The notes: generated by a model not told the origin, from the sequence alone. Counted from the stretch's first letter, positions 8,366 to 17,299 are shown. The stretch is 64,000 nucleotides of DNA from Gordonia sp. ABSL11-1 (GCF_030315685.1 NZ_JASXSI010000016.1:83237-147236), one strand, 5' to 3'. Translations and numbers: made by a program.

Positions 8366-8798
8366 GAATCCATGGTGGCACAGGCCGACGAGCGACGGCG
8401 CGCGCTGTGCGCAACCGGTCCGTCCGTCGAGTTCGGTCGAGGTCGAATTGACATTGCTGTCGGGTGCGCCACACCACTATGACGACCTGCATATAACTAT
8501 CCACATGCCGATTTGCCAGCCGGACATCCCGTGTGCACTCTCCACCTCAAGCTGTGGATGAGACTGTGGATAATGTGGACAACTCCGCACGTCGGGGTAT
8601 GTTTCATGTGATGACCCTCACAAGGTATGTGACCAGCATCACTGATCCGGTTGAGCGCTACACCAGATAATGCAGAAGAGTGCAGATGCACGTCGCGGCC
8701 AAAGGTTTTTCTCGATCCTCACAACGCCTGTGGAGAACTTGGGGAGAACTGTGCACACCTCGCCTCGTCGACCGTCTGTCACTCGGGCGGATGACCTG
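8366..8798. other. Gene-free stretch with cluster of DnaA-box-like sites
   Basis: No convincing gene in 433 bases; the region looks less GC-rich than its surroundings. DnaA-box-like 9-mers (consensus TTATCCACA, or mycobacterial TT(G/C)TCCACA): CTATCCACA at 8497-8505 (plus), then on the minus strand the complements of TGTGGATGA 8553-8561, TGTGGATAA 8565-8573, TGTGGACAA 8574-8582 and TGTGGAGAA 8729-8737. Three are exact matches and two differ by one base. Two exact boxes abut with no spacer. A weak 64-codon minus-strand frame at 8497-8691 overlaps the boxes and is not called. Confidence 0.6.
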
Positions 8799-9671
8799 TC
8801 AGCGCAGGTGTGTCACCACTCCACGGTCGAGTGCGGAGACAACGCCGCTCACCACACGCTCGACGATCCCCTCGATCCCGACCTGAGCAGTGGCGTGCGC
8901 ACCCAGCGGGCCGCCGACCAGACGGGCCAGGAGCGGCTTCGGCGTGTCGATCATGGTGATCTCGGCATCGGGATACCGCTCCGCGACGACCGACCGCATG
9001 ACTCCGATCGCATCGACCAGGCCGACCTCGAGTGCACGGTTGCCGACCCAGACGTCACCGCTGAAGAGCTCGTCGTCGGGGGCGTTCAATTTCTTGCCCC
9101 GACGCTGACGGACCCAGCCGATGAAGGCCTCGTGCAGGTGCGACTGCAGGGTCTGCAGCCACTCGACGTCCTCCGGCCGCTCGGGGGAGAACGTGTCGAG
9201 GCGGGCCTTGTTCGCGCCCGAGGTGTACAGGCGGCGTTCGACGCCGAAGCGGGTCAGGACATCGGAGAAACCGAACCCCGACGACACCACCCCGATGGAT
9301 CCGATCATCGAGGTGTGCGCGGCGAAGATCTCGTCCGCGGCACAGGCGATCCAGTAGCCACCCGACGCGGCGACATCCTCGCAGAACGCGAGCACCGGAA
9401 CGCCCTTCTCGGCCGACAGCTGGCGGATCCGCTCGGCGATGTACTCCGACTGCGCCGGCGAACCGCCCGGCGAATTGATGACGACGACGACGGCCTTCAC
9501 GTGCTCGGTGCCGAAGGCCCGCTTGAGGACGGGCTCCACCGAGTCGGTGGTGATACCGGGTCGGCCCATGCCACTCATCCCGATCGGACCGTCGAGGCGG
9601 ACCACGGCCACCCGATCCGCCCGCGACCGAGACACCCGCTCGGTCACCTTTGTCCACGGTCCACTTGTCAT
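8799..9671 (-). CDS. sppA: S49 family signal peptide peptidase / SohB-like serine protease
   Basis: 290 residues. S49 landmarks: VVVVINSPGGSPAQSEYIAERI (oxyanion region), EDVAASGGYWIACAADEIFA with the catalytic Ser, GSIGVVSSGFGF, and SGANKARLDTFSPE with the general-base Lys. Length fits the short single-domain type. No clear N-terminal anchor is visible, unlike B. subtilis SppA. It digests membrane-embedded peptide fragments in the family model. Reads towards the DnaA-box region. Confidence 0.88.
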   Translation of the reverse strand: MTSGPWTKVTERVSRSRADRVAVVRLDGPIGMSGMGRPGITTDSVEPVLKRAFGTEHVKAVVVVINSPGGSPAQSEYIAERIRQLSAEKGVPVLAFCEDVAASGGYWIACAADEIFAAHTSMIGSIGVVSSGFGFSDVLTRFGVERRLYTSGANKARLDTFSPERPEDVEWLQTLQSHLHEAFIGWVRQRRGKKLNAPDDELFSGDVWVGNRALEVGLVDAIGVMRSVVAERYPDAEITMIDTPKPLLARLVGGPLGAHATAQVGIEGIVERVVSGVVSALDRGVVTHLR

Positions 9672-9711
9672 GAGGCGAGTCTAGTGGCCGCACCCCCGAC
9701 GCCCGGGACTC

Positions 9712-9717
9712 TAGACT
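9712..9717 (+). promoter_or_regulatory. -10 hexamer for a probable leaderless VOC transcript
   Basis: TAGACT fits TAnnnT and is spaced 6 bases from GTG 9724, the geometry of leaderless genes in mycolata. No good -35 or ribosome-binding sequence is visible. Confidence 0.35.
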
Positions 9718-9723
9718 TTGCGC

Positions 9724-10476
9724 GTGCGGATCCGATGGCTCACGGCGTTCCTGGATTTTCCCTCCGCCCAGTTCGGCGCCGAGGTGACGTTCTGGCGGGC
9801 GATCGCCGGCAGCACCGTCTCACCTCCTCGTGGTGATCATCGTGAGTTCGCCTCATTGGAGCCGTTCAACGGGGATCCGCATCTCCGGGTGCAACGCATC
9901 GAGGACGGACCCGGTGGAATCCACATCGACCTGCACGTCGACGACCCGGACGTCGCGGCGCGTGAGGCGATCTCGCTGGGCGCGAACGTCGTCCGTGATG
10001 TCGCCGGGCCCGACTACCTGACGCTGGAGTCGCCGTCGGGTTTCGTGTTCTGCCTCGTTGCCTGGGAGGGGGAATCGGAACGGTCACGACCGATCCGCTG
10101 GCCCGGCGACACGATCAGCATCATCGATCAGGTCTGCATCGACGTCCCGTACGCCCAGTTCGACCGCGAGGTCGGGTTCTGGACGCAACTCACCGGCCAC
10201 CCGAGGGAACCGACCAGTCGACCGGAGTTGGTGCGCATCGCCCGCGATCCGGCGCTCGCCATCGGAATCCTACTGCAGCGCAACGGCGAATCCGATCCGC
10301 CTGCGGTCGCGCGAGGTCACCTCGATCTGGCGGCGACGGCCGTCGAGGACGAGGTCGCCCGGCATGAGGACTGGGGCGCCCGGGTCGTCGAGCGCCTGCC
10401 GCACTGGACCGTGATGGCCGACCCGGTGGGTCGCCGGTACTGCATCACCGACCGCAATCCCCGCACCGGCGAGTGA
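9724..10476 (+). CDS. VOC superfamily (glyoxalase-like) protein, two repeats
   Basis: 250 residues made of two halves of the vicinal-oxygen-chelate fold: LTAFLDFPSAQFGAEVTFW...HIDLHVDDPDVAAREAISLGA and a second unit from VCIDVPYAQFDREVGFWTQLTG to HLDLAATAVEDEVARHEDWGA. Resembles the actinobacterial glyoxalase-like domain (PF18029 type). Substrate unknown. A TAGACT hexamer at 9712-9717 lies 6 bases before GTG 9724, so the transcript may be leaderless; TTG 9718 is the other start. Confidence 0.75.
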   Translation: MRIRWLTAFLDFPSAQFGAEVTFWRAIAGSTVSPPRGDHREFASLEPFNGDPHLRVQRIEDGPGGIHIDLHVDDPDVAAREAISLGANVVRDVAGPDYLTLESPSGFVFCLVAWEGESERSRPIRWPGDTISIIDQVCIDVPYAQFDREVGFWTQLTGHPREPTSRPELVRIARDPALAIGILLQRNGESDPPAVARGHLDLAATAVEDEVARHEDWGARVVERLPHWTVMADPVGRRYCITDRNPRTGE

Positions 10477-10490
10477 GTTCCCGCCCGGCC

Positions 10491-11576
10491 TCAGCGTTCG
10501 ATGTCGCAGAAGGCCTGTAGCCGTTCGACTTCGGCAGTCAGTTCGGATCGTTGCCGACGAGTCGGTTCGGCCATCATGTCGACCACCACCCGGCCGCCGT
10601 CGAGCAGCCAACTACCGGCGAGGCGGCCATCGACCAGCACGAAGCCCGGGGACCGGCCGTTGGGGGTGGCCAGGCTACGGTAGCGGTCGTCATCGGCGAT
10701 GCGGCGCCGGTCGGTCTGCGCGACAAGCACATTGTCGAACGGGGCGAGCAGACGGACCGGCGCGGGCGTGCCCGCGTCGATGATGTCGAGTCCCTCGAGG
10801 TCGAAGAGCCGCTCACCATCGGGCCCGGCGAGCTCGGTCAGCTCCCAGTCCGATTCCATCTCGGCCACCAGCGGCCCGAGCCGCGTCAGTCCGGCCCAAC
10901 TCTGGATGCCTTTCACAGTCGCCGGCCCGAATCCCCTCAGGTACAGGCGGATCAGGTCCTTGCGCGCCTCGTCGCCGACGACGGCGGGCTCACCTGGGCC
11001 CACCCAGTCGTCGAAGAGCTGATAGGTCGGCGCCGCCGAACCCCGCCAGAGTCCCCGCGGCGGCACCTGCACGAGCGGCAGTCCGCACCGCACGACGGAG
11101 ACCATCGTGGACGGATCGTTGTCAGGGTGTCCGGAGGCCAGTGCCCGGCCGAGTTCGGCTCCGGACAACGCTGTGCCCGAGAGCAATTCAGCCGCGTCGG
11201 CGAGGATGTCGGTGGCCACGGCGCTGGTGAGCCGCCGTTCGTGGATGGCCACCTCGGTGTCCAGCAGGGGCTGCGCAACCGGGCGAATCCACCGTGCGTC
11301 CTCCGCGTCGATGAGGAAGATCGTCGAGCGCAGCAACGCCATCCGGACGACCTCGCGGTCGGTCAACAGCGCGTCGAGCTCACCCGGATCGAAGTCGGCC
11401 ACACGCGAAGCCAGCGCGAAGAACGGCGCCCTCGGTTCCTGCGCCTGCAGTCCGACACAGCGATCGAGGACGTCGATGGCGTCCTCGTCGGCGCGTTCGA
11501 GCAGGTGCTGGCGGTGCAGAAGGGTCCGGTTCCACTGACCGGTGGTGAGCTGACGACGACTGGTCGGGGCGGTCAC
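10491..11576 (-). CDS. Winged-helix DNA-binding protein, AlkZ/YcaQ-related (HTH_42)
   Basis: 361 residues. N-terminal LLHRQHLLERADEDAIDVLDRCVGLQAQEPRAPFFALASRV with the QAQ motif, ALLRSTIFLIDAEDARWI, then RLYLRGFGPATVKGIQSWAGLTR and LLAPFDNVLVAQTDRRRI. These fit PF06224, which includes crosslink glycosylases AlkZ/YcaQ; the QxQ motif of AlkZ is replaced by QAQEPR. Repair of DNA crosslinks is possible, but many homologues are uncharacterised. GTG start lies 3 bases after the msrA stop, so the two form an operon. Confidence 0.8.
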   Translation of the reverse strand: MTAPTSRRQLTTGQWNRTLLHRQHLLERADEDAIDVLDRCVGLQAQEPRAPFFALASRVADFDPGELDALLTDREVVRMALLRSTIFLIDAEDARWIRPVAQPLLDTEVAIHERRLTSAVATDILADAAELLSGTALSGAELGRALASGHPDNDPSTMVSVVRCGLPLVQVPPRGLWRGSAAPTYQLFDDWVGPGEPAVVGDEARKDLIRLYLRGFGPATVKGIQSWAGLTRLGPLVAEMESDWELTELAGPDGERLFDLEGLDIIDAGTPAPVRLLAPFDNVLVAQTDRRRIADDDRYRSLATPNGRSPGFVLVDGRLAGSWLLDGGRVVVDMMAEPTRRQRSELTAEVERLQAFCDIER

Positions 11577-11579
11577 CGC

Positions 11580-12284
11580 TCAGGCGGCCGGATAGTGCAG
11601 ACCGGTCGCCGCGTGACAGCGATAACCGTTCGGGTTCTTGGCCAGATACTGCTGGTGGTAGTCCTCGGCGTAGTAGAACCGTCCCACACCGGCGTCGGCG
11701 AGCGGCGCGATCTCGGTGGTGATCGGTCCGAGCCCGGCATCGGCAACCACGGTGCCGAACGTCTCCGCCGTCGCCCGCGCACGATCGGCGTCGCCGGCGG
11801 TCAACGTGTAGATGGCCGAGCGGTACTGCGTCCCGATGTCGTTGCCCTGCCGCATCTCCTGTGTCGGGTCGTGCGACTCCCAGAAGATCGTGAGGATGCC
11901 CTCGAGGTCGATGACGGCCGGGTCGAAGACGACCAGCACGGACTCGGTGTGCCCGGTACGGGCCGTGCAGACCTCCTCGTACGACGGGTTCGGCGTGTGG
12001 CCACCGGCGTAGCCGACCGCCGTCGTGTACACGCCGGGTACCTGCCAGAAGATCTCCTCGACACCCCAGAAACACCCGCCCGCCAGCACGACCGCGGACA
12101 GGCTGTCGTCGAAGGAGCCGACGCCGTTGCCCGCGGGGTCGTCGGACCAGGTCATCGGGTGATGGAGGAGGAGATGTTCGGGCGCGACCGGTACGGGAGC
12201 CTCGCGACCTGGGAGTGCCTGATCCGCCTCGATGAGTCGACGCTTGTGTGATTGCCCGGAAAGAAGCTGGTCAAGCCATGACAT
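11580..12284 (-). CDS. msrA: Peptide-methionine (S)-S-oxide reductase
   Basis: 234 residues. The catalytic GGCFWGVEE motif (Cys71) is preceded by a roughly 60-residue extension seen in actinobacterial MsrA, followed by YAGGHTPNPSYEEVCT, GHTESVLVVFDP and SHDPTQEMRQGNDIGTQYRSAIY. A late Cys in NPNGYRCHAATG may be the resolving residue. It repairs methionine-S-sulfoxide in proteins using thioredoxin. Cytosolic. First gene of an operon with the winged-helix protein; sodA is nearby, giving an oxidative-stress context. Confidence 0.95.
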   Translation of the reverse strand: MSWLDQLLSGQSHKRRLIEADQALPGREAPVPVAPEHLLLHHPMTWSDDPAGNGVGSFDDSLSAVVLAGGCFWGVEEIFWQVPGVYTTAVGYAGGHTPNPSYEEVCTARTGHTESVLVVFDPAVIDLEGILTIFWESHDPTQEMRQGNDIGTQYRSAIYTLTAGDADRARATAETFGTVVADAGLGPITTEIAPLADAGVGRFYYAEDYHQQYLAKNPNGYRCHAATGLHYPAA

Positions 12285-12473
12285 GCCGCCAATCGTACGC
12301 TCGCTCGGGTCGTCGACGGGGTTGATGGATCTCCAAGAGTCTGTCTATCATGACCCCCACGCCGGCGTTGTGATGGTTGTCACTGAGGTGGATCGTCACA
12401 CCGCGGCACGGCCGGTCCATGCAGTCCGGCCCGCGGTCGTCGCGACCGCACTCAGCGCCGACGAAGGGTGTCC

Positions 12474-12626
12474 ATGGCAACGCACGCGAGTTCCGACCTC
12501 CGTCGGGCCCAGGGGCCTCGGCCGAGTACGCCGCGTGCGACCTACGACGTCCGATCCGCCTGCCTCGGCACGGCCGTCAGCATCGCCGGCCTGATCGTCC
12601 TCCTCATCGTTCTGATGGTGATCTGA
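12474..12626 (+). CDS. Small single-pass membrane protein (50 aa)
   Basis: Starts MATHASSDLRRAQGPRPSTPR and ends ACLGTAVSIAGLIVLLIVLMVI, one clear C-terminal transmembrane helix after a basic Pro/Arg-rich segment. An AAGGGTG ribosome-binding sequence lies five bases upstream of ATG 12474. No family recognised. It lies between msrA (divergent) and sodA. The helix, start signal and stop in TGA make a real gene plausible, but length is too short for certainty. Confidence 0.5.
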   Translation: MATHASSDLRRAQGPRPSTPRATYDVRSACLGTAVSIAGLIVLLIVLMVI

Positions 12627-12659
12627 CCAGCTGTTCCGGCAACCCGCGCATCGGTCAAT

Positions 12660-12679
12660 ACTTCAACCGCACTTGAAGT
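12660..12679 (+). promoter_or_regulatory. Inverted repeat upstream of sodA
   Basis: ACTTCAA (12660-12666), spacer CCGCAC, TTGAAGT (12673-12679): a perfect 7-bp dyad. It is 130 bases before the sodA start and just after the small membrane gene, so it could be an operator for sodA. It is too short to be a convincing terminator. Regulator unknown. Confidence 0.45.
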
Positions 12680-12808
12680 GGATTGTGCCGCAGTGTTTGC
12701 AATCCCCCATGCAGTGGGTAAGGGTGGAAGTACTCGCGTGACCGGCGTCGGAACGCCGCGGTTGTGCGCGCAGAGTGAGTAACGAGTTACACCTCAGAGA
12801 GGAATATC

Positions 12809-13438
12809 GTGGCTGAATACACCTTGCCGGATCTACCGTACGACTACGCGGCGCTCGAGCCGCACATCTCCGGCAGGATCATGGAGCTCCATCACGACAA
12901 GCACCACGCGACCTACGTCAAGGGCGCCAACGACACCCTCGAGAAGCTGGCTGCGGCCCGCGACGACGAGAGTATCGCCGGCAAGGTCTACGGGCTGTCG
13001 GCGACCCTGTCGTTCCACCTCGGTGGTCACACCAACCACTCGATCTTCTGGAAGAACCTGTCGCCCAACGGTGGCGACAAGCCCGAAGGCGACCTCGCGG
13101 CTGCCCTCGATGATCAGTTCGGCAGCTTTGACAAGTTCAAGGCGCACTTCACCGCAGCGGCGACCACCCTGCAGGGCAGCGGCTGGGCCATCCTCGGGTA
13201 CGACACCATCGGTGGAAACCTGGTCATCCTGCAGCTGACCGACCAGAGCGGCAACATCCCGGCAGCGATCATCCCGGTGGTCATGCTCGACATGTGGGAG
13301 CACGCCTTCTATCTCGACTACCAGAACGTCAAGCCGGACTACGTCAAGGCCTGGTGGAACGTGGTCAACTGGGCCGACTCGGCCGAGCGTTTCGCGACCG
13401 CCAAGAGCCAGGGCGCCGGACTCATCGTCCCCGCCTGA
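12809..13438 (+). CDS. sodA: Superoxide dismutase (Fe/Mn)
   Basis: 209 residues. Metal ligands: His28 in [13 protein letters not shown], His in [20 protein letters not shown], then Asp and His in [15 protein letters not shown]. Converts superoxide to H2O2 and O2. GTG start preceded by GAGAGGAATATC. In mycobacteria SodA is abundant and partly exported without a signal peptide; none is present here. Metal preference cannot be read safely. Followed by a strong hairpin terminator. Confidence 0.96.
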   Translation: MAEYTLPDLPYDYAALEPHISGRIMELHHDKHHATYVKGANDTLEKLAAARDDESIAGKVYGLSATLSFHLGGHTNHSIFWKNLSPNGGDKPEGDLAAALDDQFGSFDKFKAHFTAAATTLQGSGWAILGYDTIGGNLVILQLTDQSGNIPAAIIPVVMLDMWEHAFYLDYQNVKPDYVKAWWNVVNWADSAERFATAKSQGAGLIVPA

Positions 13439-13456
13439 GGCACATCTCGCCCACGA

Positions 13457-13499
13457 TCTGCCCCCTCCTCTTCCGCACCGCGAAAGAGGAGGGGGCAGA
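13457..13499 (+). terminator. Strong hairpin terminator after sodA
   Basis: A perfect 16-bp stem, TCTGCCCCCTCCTCTT (13457-13472) and its complement (13484-13499), with an 11-base loop. It is followed by a short T run (TCGTTTT). It lies between convergent sodA and the ecfT gene and could serve both. Confidence 0.9.
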
Positions 13500-13548
13500 A
13501 TCGTTTTCGCGGCCGCTCCGGTTCACGAACCCGGCGTGGGGGCGGGTG

Positions 13549-14298
13549 TCAGAGCACGAGGGTCAGCGTTATCGCTGCGGCACAAGCGATCCCGATGACG
13601 AGAAGCGCCACGGCGTCCATCCGCCCCGGTCGTGACGGGTAGGCGGTCAGTCGGCCGGTCCCGCCGCGTGCCGTGATCGCCTCGGCCATCTCGGCACTGC
13701 GGCGCAGCGCGCTCGACATCGCCGCGGTGATCATGTCGACGACCCCCATCTCCGCGGCGGGATGCCCGCTGCGCGCAGGTGCCGACGGACGGAGACGATG
13801 CGCGGCCCGCAACAGCCGCATCTCCTCGATGAGCAGCGGGAGGCCCCGCAGGCACAGAGCGATCGCGACCGCCCATTCGTCGACGGGCATCCGGAAGATC
13901 CGGAGTGGCCGCATCAATGTGGCGATCGCGGGGGCGATCTCGGCCATCGGGGTCGTCCAGATCACCAGGATGGAACTGGCGACGAGCACCAGCCCGAGAG
14001 TGACCGCACGCAGATACACGATGAGGGCCGCCGGCCCGAAGACGACGTTGAGAACGCCGCCGGCGATGATCAGGCCCCAGAACCACCAGGGCGGTCGCGG
14101 GATCGCGCCGAGCGGGATACCCGCGACGATCGCCGTCAGCACCACGATCGCGGCGACGAGTCCCAGCGCAGGCCACGACGGCAGGACCCAGGTCATCACA
14201 CCGAGGGCCAACACGATGAGCAGTTTGGTCCCGGCCCACAGCCGGTGGACGAACGAGTTCCCGGGGACCTGCCGCAGCGGGACGGACTGCATGCTCAT
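13549..14298 (-). CDS. ECF transporter transmembrane subunit EcfT/CbiQ
   Basis: 249 residues with hydrophobic helices and the coupling-helix region AIALCLRGLPLLIEEMRLLRAAHRLRPS, then AMSSALRRSAEMAEAITARGG, the two Ala-Arg-Gly-type segments typical of EcfT. It couples ATPases to a substrate-binding S component for vitamin or metal uptake. Start overlaps the stop of the upstream ATPase gene (ATGA). Substrate unknown; the pair resembles Rv2325c/Rv2326c as I recall. Confidence 0.85.
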   Translation of the reverse strand: MSMQSVPLRQVPGNSFVHRLWAGTKLLIVLALGVMTWVLPSWPALGLVAAIVVLTAIVAGIPLGAIPRPPWWFWGLIIAGGVLNVVFGPAALIVYLRAVTLGLVLVASSILVIWTTPMAEIAPAIATLMRPLRIFRMPVDEWAVAIALCLRGLPLLIEEMRLLRAAHRLRPSAPARSGHPAAEMGVVDMITAAMSSALRRSAEMAEAITARGGTGRLTAYPSRPGRMDAVALLVIGIACAAAITLTLVL

Positions 14299-16469
14299 TC
14301 GCCTGCCTCCGGTGAGATGATCGGTCGGAACTGGTGCACGTCAACAACTCTCGCCGCGTCCGTCGGCGGTGGACTGCTCTGCGCCGGCGCATCGCGGGGG
14401 GAGGCGCCGTGGGGTGGGGCACCGTGCGGTGGCGTGCCGTGCGGCGGGACCAGCGTGGTGAGGGTGCCGTCGACGAGCTGCACACGACGGTCGACGACGG
14501 CGTCGAGATCGCCCAGGTCGTGCGAGATGATGACGATCGTCAGACCGTCGGCGCGCAATCGTGCCAACAATTCGATGATCTCGGCACGAGCGTACGGATC
14601 GACCCCGGCGAGCGGTTCGTCGAGGATGAGGACCTTGGGCCGCCGCGCCACCAGTCCGGCGAGCACCACCCGCCGCATCTGTCCGCCGCTGAGCGAGTCG
14701 ATCTGACGTGCCGCCATGTCCCGCGGAAGGCCCACCGCCTCGAGGGCGTGGGCCACCTCCGCGGTGCCGACACCGGGTCCGCCGGCGGACATGATCTCGT
14801 CGCCGACGGTCTGCTTCTGCAGTTGCAGACGCGCGTGCTGGAACGCGAGGGCCACATCGCCGACCTGTCCGGAGACGGCAGAGCCGTGTAGATTCGCCGA
14901 CCCCGCGCTCGGTGAGATGAGGCCGGCCATGATCCACGCCAGCGTCGTCTTGCCCGATCCGTTGCCGCCGACGATGAGGACGCCGTCACCGCGATGCACC
15001 GTCATGGAGATGGCGTGAACGGCATCGACGGCCCAGGGCGAACCGGGCAGATACGTGTGCCCGACCTCGTCGAGGACGAGAAGGGGCTCGTCCCGTCGTC
15101 CGACGGATCCGTGCCCGAACGGGAGATGCGGTGCCGGCTCGGCGACCGAACCCGGCCGGGGAATCCAGTGCGGCGGATGCGCGATGATCCGACCGTGGTC
15201 GAGGTGGACGATGCGATCGGCGGCGGCCGCCTCGGCGCCGCGGTGGGTGATCAGGACGACGGTCATGTTCCGGCGCTCGGGCAGCGCCGCGAGCAGTGTG
15301 AGCAGTTCATCGCGCCCGGTCGGATCGACCATCGACGTGACCTCGTCTGCGATGAGCAGCGCGGGTTCGCGTGCCAGTGCGGCCGCGATGGCGAGCCGTT
15401 GCTGCTGTCCGCCGGAGAGATCCGATGTCTCGCGACCACCCAGCCCGGCGAGACCGACCTCCGCGAGCAGGCCGTCGACGTCGACCTCGACGTGCGGCGG
15501 CAGACCCCAGACGACGTCGTCGGCGACCCGGGAGCCCAACATCTGGGTCTCCGGTCGCTGCAGCACCATCGCCGTGCCGCCGTGCCGTCCGAGTCCGGCG
15601 GTCCCCGGACGATGCACTGTGCCGGCGGTCGGCGTGCGTCCGGCAAGGATCTTCGCCAGGGTCGACTTGCCGGATCCGTTCGCGCCGACGACGGCGACGA
15701 ACTCACCGGCCGCCAATGACACGCTCACATCGTCGAGGACGAGCGGTCCACCGTCGCGATAGCGGAATCCGATCCTCGAGAGGGTGAGCGGCAGGGGTCC
15801 GACGGTGGCGTCGTCGGCGGAGAGGTCACCGGCGTCGAGGGTGTCCTCGCTCGGTACGTCGGCGAGCCGGGCTATGACACCGCCGAGCAGCCACCACGCG
15901 ACCGCCAACGACACCGCGGTGCCCAGCGCACCCGACACCCACATCCAGATCCACCACTGGTCGACCATGCTGTTCCCGAGTGTCTCGACCGAGTCGGCCA
16001 CGCCGGACAGGGCGGACACGCTGTCGAGGATCTTGACCAGTCCGCCGACGGTGTTGCCGAGGGCCTCGAGGGCAAGCGTGCGCAACGGCACCAGGATCAG
16101 CAGCACGAGCACCGACAGCCCGCCGATGATCGGTGCGGCGACGATGCCGGCGACAGTGATGGTCCCGATGCCTCGCCCGCGACGCTTCGTGTCGCCGACG
16201 ATCCCTCCGACCAGCGCGGATCCGAGAACCGTCGCGGCCGCACCGGTGCCGGCCATCGCGAAGCTGACGCCGGTAGCGGCGACGGATGCGGCGATCAGCG
16301 CACGGGGCCGGGTCCGGGCGGCGATCAATGCGAGCGGGACCGGGGCCAGCAGCCCGACGGCGGTGGCCAGAGGGATCACCGAGGCCACCACGATGGCCGC
16401 GACGGTCAGTCCGCCGAAGATCGCGATCGACGCCATCTCCATCGGACGCAGGGGTGCAGAACTTCTCAC
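14295..16469 (-). CDS. ECF-type transporter protein: membrane domain fused to two ABC ATPases
   Basis: About 724 residues from GTG 16469 (an upstream ATG at 16613 is in frame but overlaps the divergent promoter region). Residues 1-210 have about six membrane helices; then two ATPases. ATPase 1 has GANGSGKST, LSGGQQQRLAIAAALA and LLIADEV; ATPase 2 has GGNGSGKTT, LSGGQMRRVVLAGL and VLILDEP. So one chain supplies both EcfA subunits and probably the S component. EcfT is encoded by the overlapping next gene. Substrate is not evident from sequence. Confidence 0.85.
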   Translation of the reverse strand: MRSSAPLRPMEMASIAIFGGLTVAAIVVASVIPLATAVGLLAPVPLALIAARTRPRALIAASVAATGVSFAMAGTGAAATVLGSALVGGIVGDTKRRGRGIGTITVAGIVAAPIIGGLSVLVLLILVPLRTLALEALGNTVGGLVKILDSVSALSGVADSVETLGNSMVDQWWIWMWVSGALGTAVSLAVAWWLLGGVIARLADVPSEDTLDAGDLSADDATVGPLPLTLSRIGFRYRDGGPLVLDDVSVSLAAGEFVAVVGANGSGKSTLAKILAGRTPTAGTVHRPGTAGLGRHGGTAMVLQRPETQMLGSRVADDVVWGLPPHVEVDVDGLLAEVGLAGLGGRETSDLSGGQQQRLAIAAALAREPALLIADEVTSMVDPTGRDELLTLLAALPERRNMTVVLITHRGAEAAAADRIVHLDHGRIIAHPPHWIPRPGSVAEPAPHLPFGHGSVGRRDEPLLVLDEVGHTYLPGSPWAVDAVHAISMTVHRGDGVLIVGGNGSGKTTLAWIMAGLISPSAGSANLHGSAVSGQVGDVALAFQHARLQLQKQTVGDEIMSAGGPGVGTAEVAHALEAVGLPRDMAARQIDSLSGGQMRRVVLAGLVARRPKVLILDEPLAGVDPYARAEIIELLARLRADGLTIVIISHDLGDLDAVVDRRVQLVDGTLTTLVPPHGTPPHGAPPHGASPRDAPAQSSPPPTDAARVVDVHQFRPIISPEAGE

Positions 16470-16660
16470 CTGATCCAGTGTGCCTGGTGGTGGCGGCGTG
16501 CTAGTGCCCCCGGATGGGTTACGCCGTGTAAAGGAACCGTCACAAGACCCGTGTTCGAGTTGTCGGCGAGGCCGGTCGGGTGGATTCTTCTCAGACGGGG
16601 TGTCGTACACCACGACATCTCCAACTCCGGCGAAAGCCCTGCCGCAGAGGGGGACCAGCG

Positions 16661-17185
16661 ATGACGACCTCCATACCGATCGGCCTCACACCGTTTCATT
16701 TCGACGGGCATCTCAACGGCATCCTCATCTCGGGCCGCTGGCCGGAGTCGACCCTCGAATGGACGCAGACCCTGGTCGCGTCGGTCCGGATCGCGTGCCG
16801 ACCGGGCTTTCTGCCGACGACGACGATCTTCGGGGTGGTCGAGGAGCGACCCGACGACGCCGAGGCCGACGCCGTGGGAATGATGATCGCCGTCGGCAAC
16901 GTCGTCGACGACAGTTTCGTCGAGGCCGGTCGATTCCTCAGCAACCCGCCGGCGCTGGTGATGCTGCATCCGCCGTCGCAGACCCGACCGTCGCTGCCGG
17001 AGTGCTCCCAGGTCGCCTCGGGCTGTGTGCTGCTGCCGGGATTGCCCGAACTCGGGCTCGAGCACCGGGCCGGATGGGCCGAGGCGGAGGCCGATGGGAC
17101 CGTCGTCACATTGCGTAACCAAGTCGGTATAGATCCCAACGCGGACCCCGACACCGCAGTGCTCGCGATGCTGCTGGCCGCCTGA
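16661..17185 (+). CDS. Hypothetical protein, 174 aa
   Basis: Begins MTTSIPIGLTPFHFDGHLNG after a GAGGGGGA ribosome-binding sequence. No signal peptide or membrane helix. Codon use has the strong third-position GC of neighbours, and homologous-looking internal structure (VGMMIAVGNVVDDSFVEAGRF) suggests a soluble alpha/beta protein. No family recognised. Divergent from the ECF transporter gene. Confidence 0.6.
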   Translation: MTTSIPIGLTPFHFDGHLNGILISGRWPESTLEWTQTLVASVRIACRPGFLPTTTIFGVVEERPDDAEADAVGMMIAVGNVVDDSFVEAGRFLSNPPALVMLHPPSQTRPSLPECSQVASGCVLLPGLPELGLEHRAGWAEAEADGTVVTLRNQVGIDPNADPDTAVLAMLLAA

Positions 17186-17208
17186 CCTGCGGCAGGAGAT
17201 TCAGGGTT

Positions 17209-17292
17209 CCCTAACTTTAGATTTTGTGCCCCCTACCTGCGGAAATACGGCCACGCAATCTGTTGCACAGCCATCTGGGGGCACCCTAACCT
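17209..17292 (+). promoter_or_regulatory. Inverted repeat and -10 element before GDT1-type transporter
   Basis: GTGCCCCC (17226-17233) is complementary to GGGGGCAC (17277-17284), enclosing about 43 bases. CCCTAAC occurs at 17209-17215 and 17284-17290. TAACCT (17287-17292) is 7 bases before GTG 17300, so transcription probably starts at the start codon. The repeat abuts this -10 and could be an operator or an attenuating fold. I see no match to the yybP-ykoY manganese riboswitch. Confidence 0.4.
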
Positions 17293-17299
17293 GGCGTTC

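Noticed and set aside
8497..8691. 64-codon minus-strand frame in the DnaA-box region
   Set aside because: Odd composition (many His, Cys, Ser), no RBS, no family; the DNA is better explained as DnaA boxes.
17186..17299. Manganese (yybP-ykoY) riboswitch before the GDT1 gene
   Set aside because: The conserved loops of that riboswitch were not seen; only an inverted repeat is.
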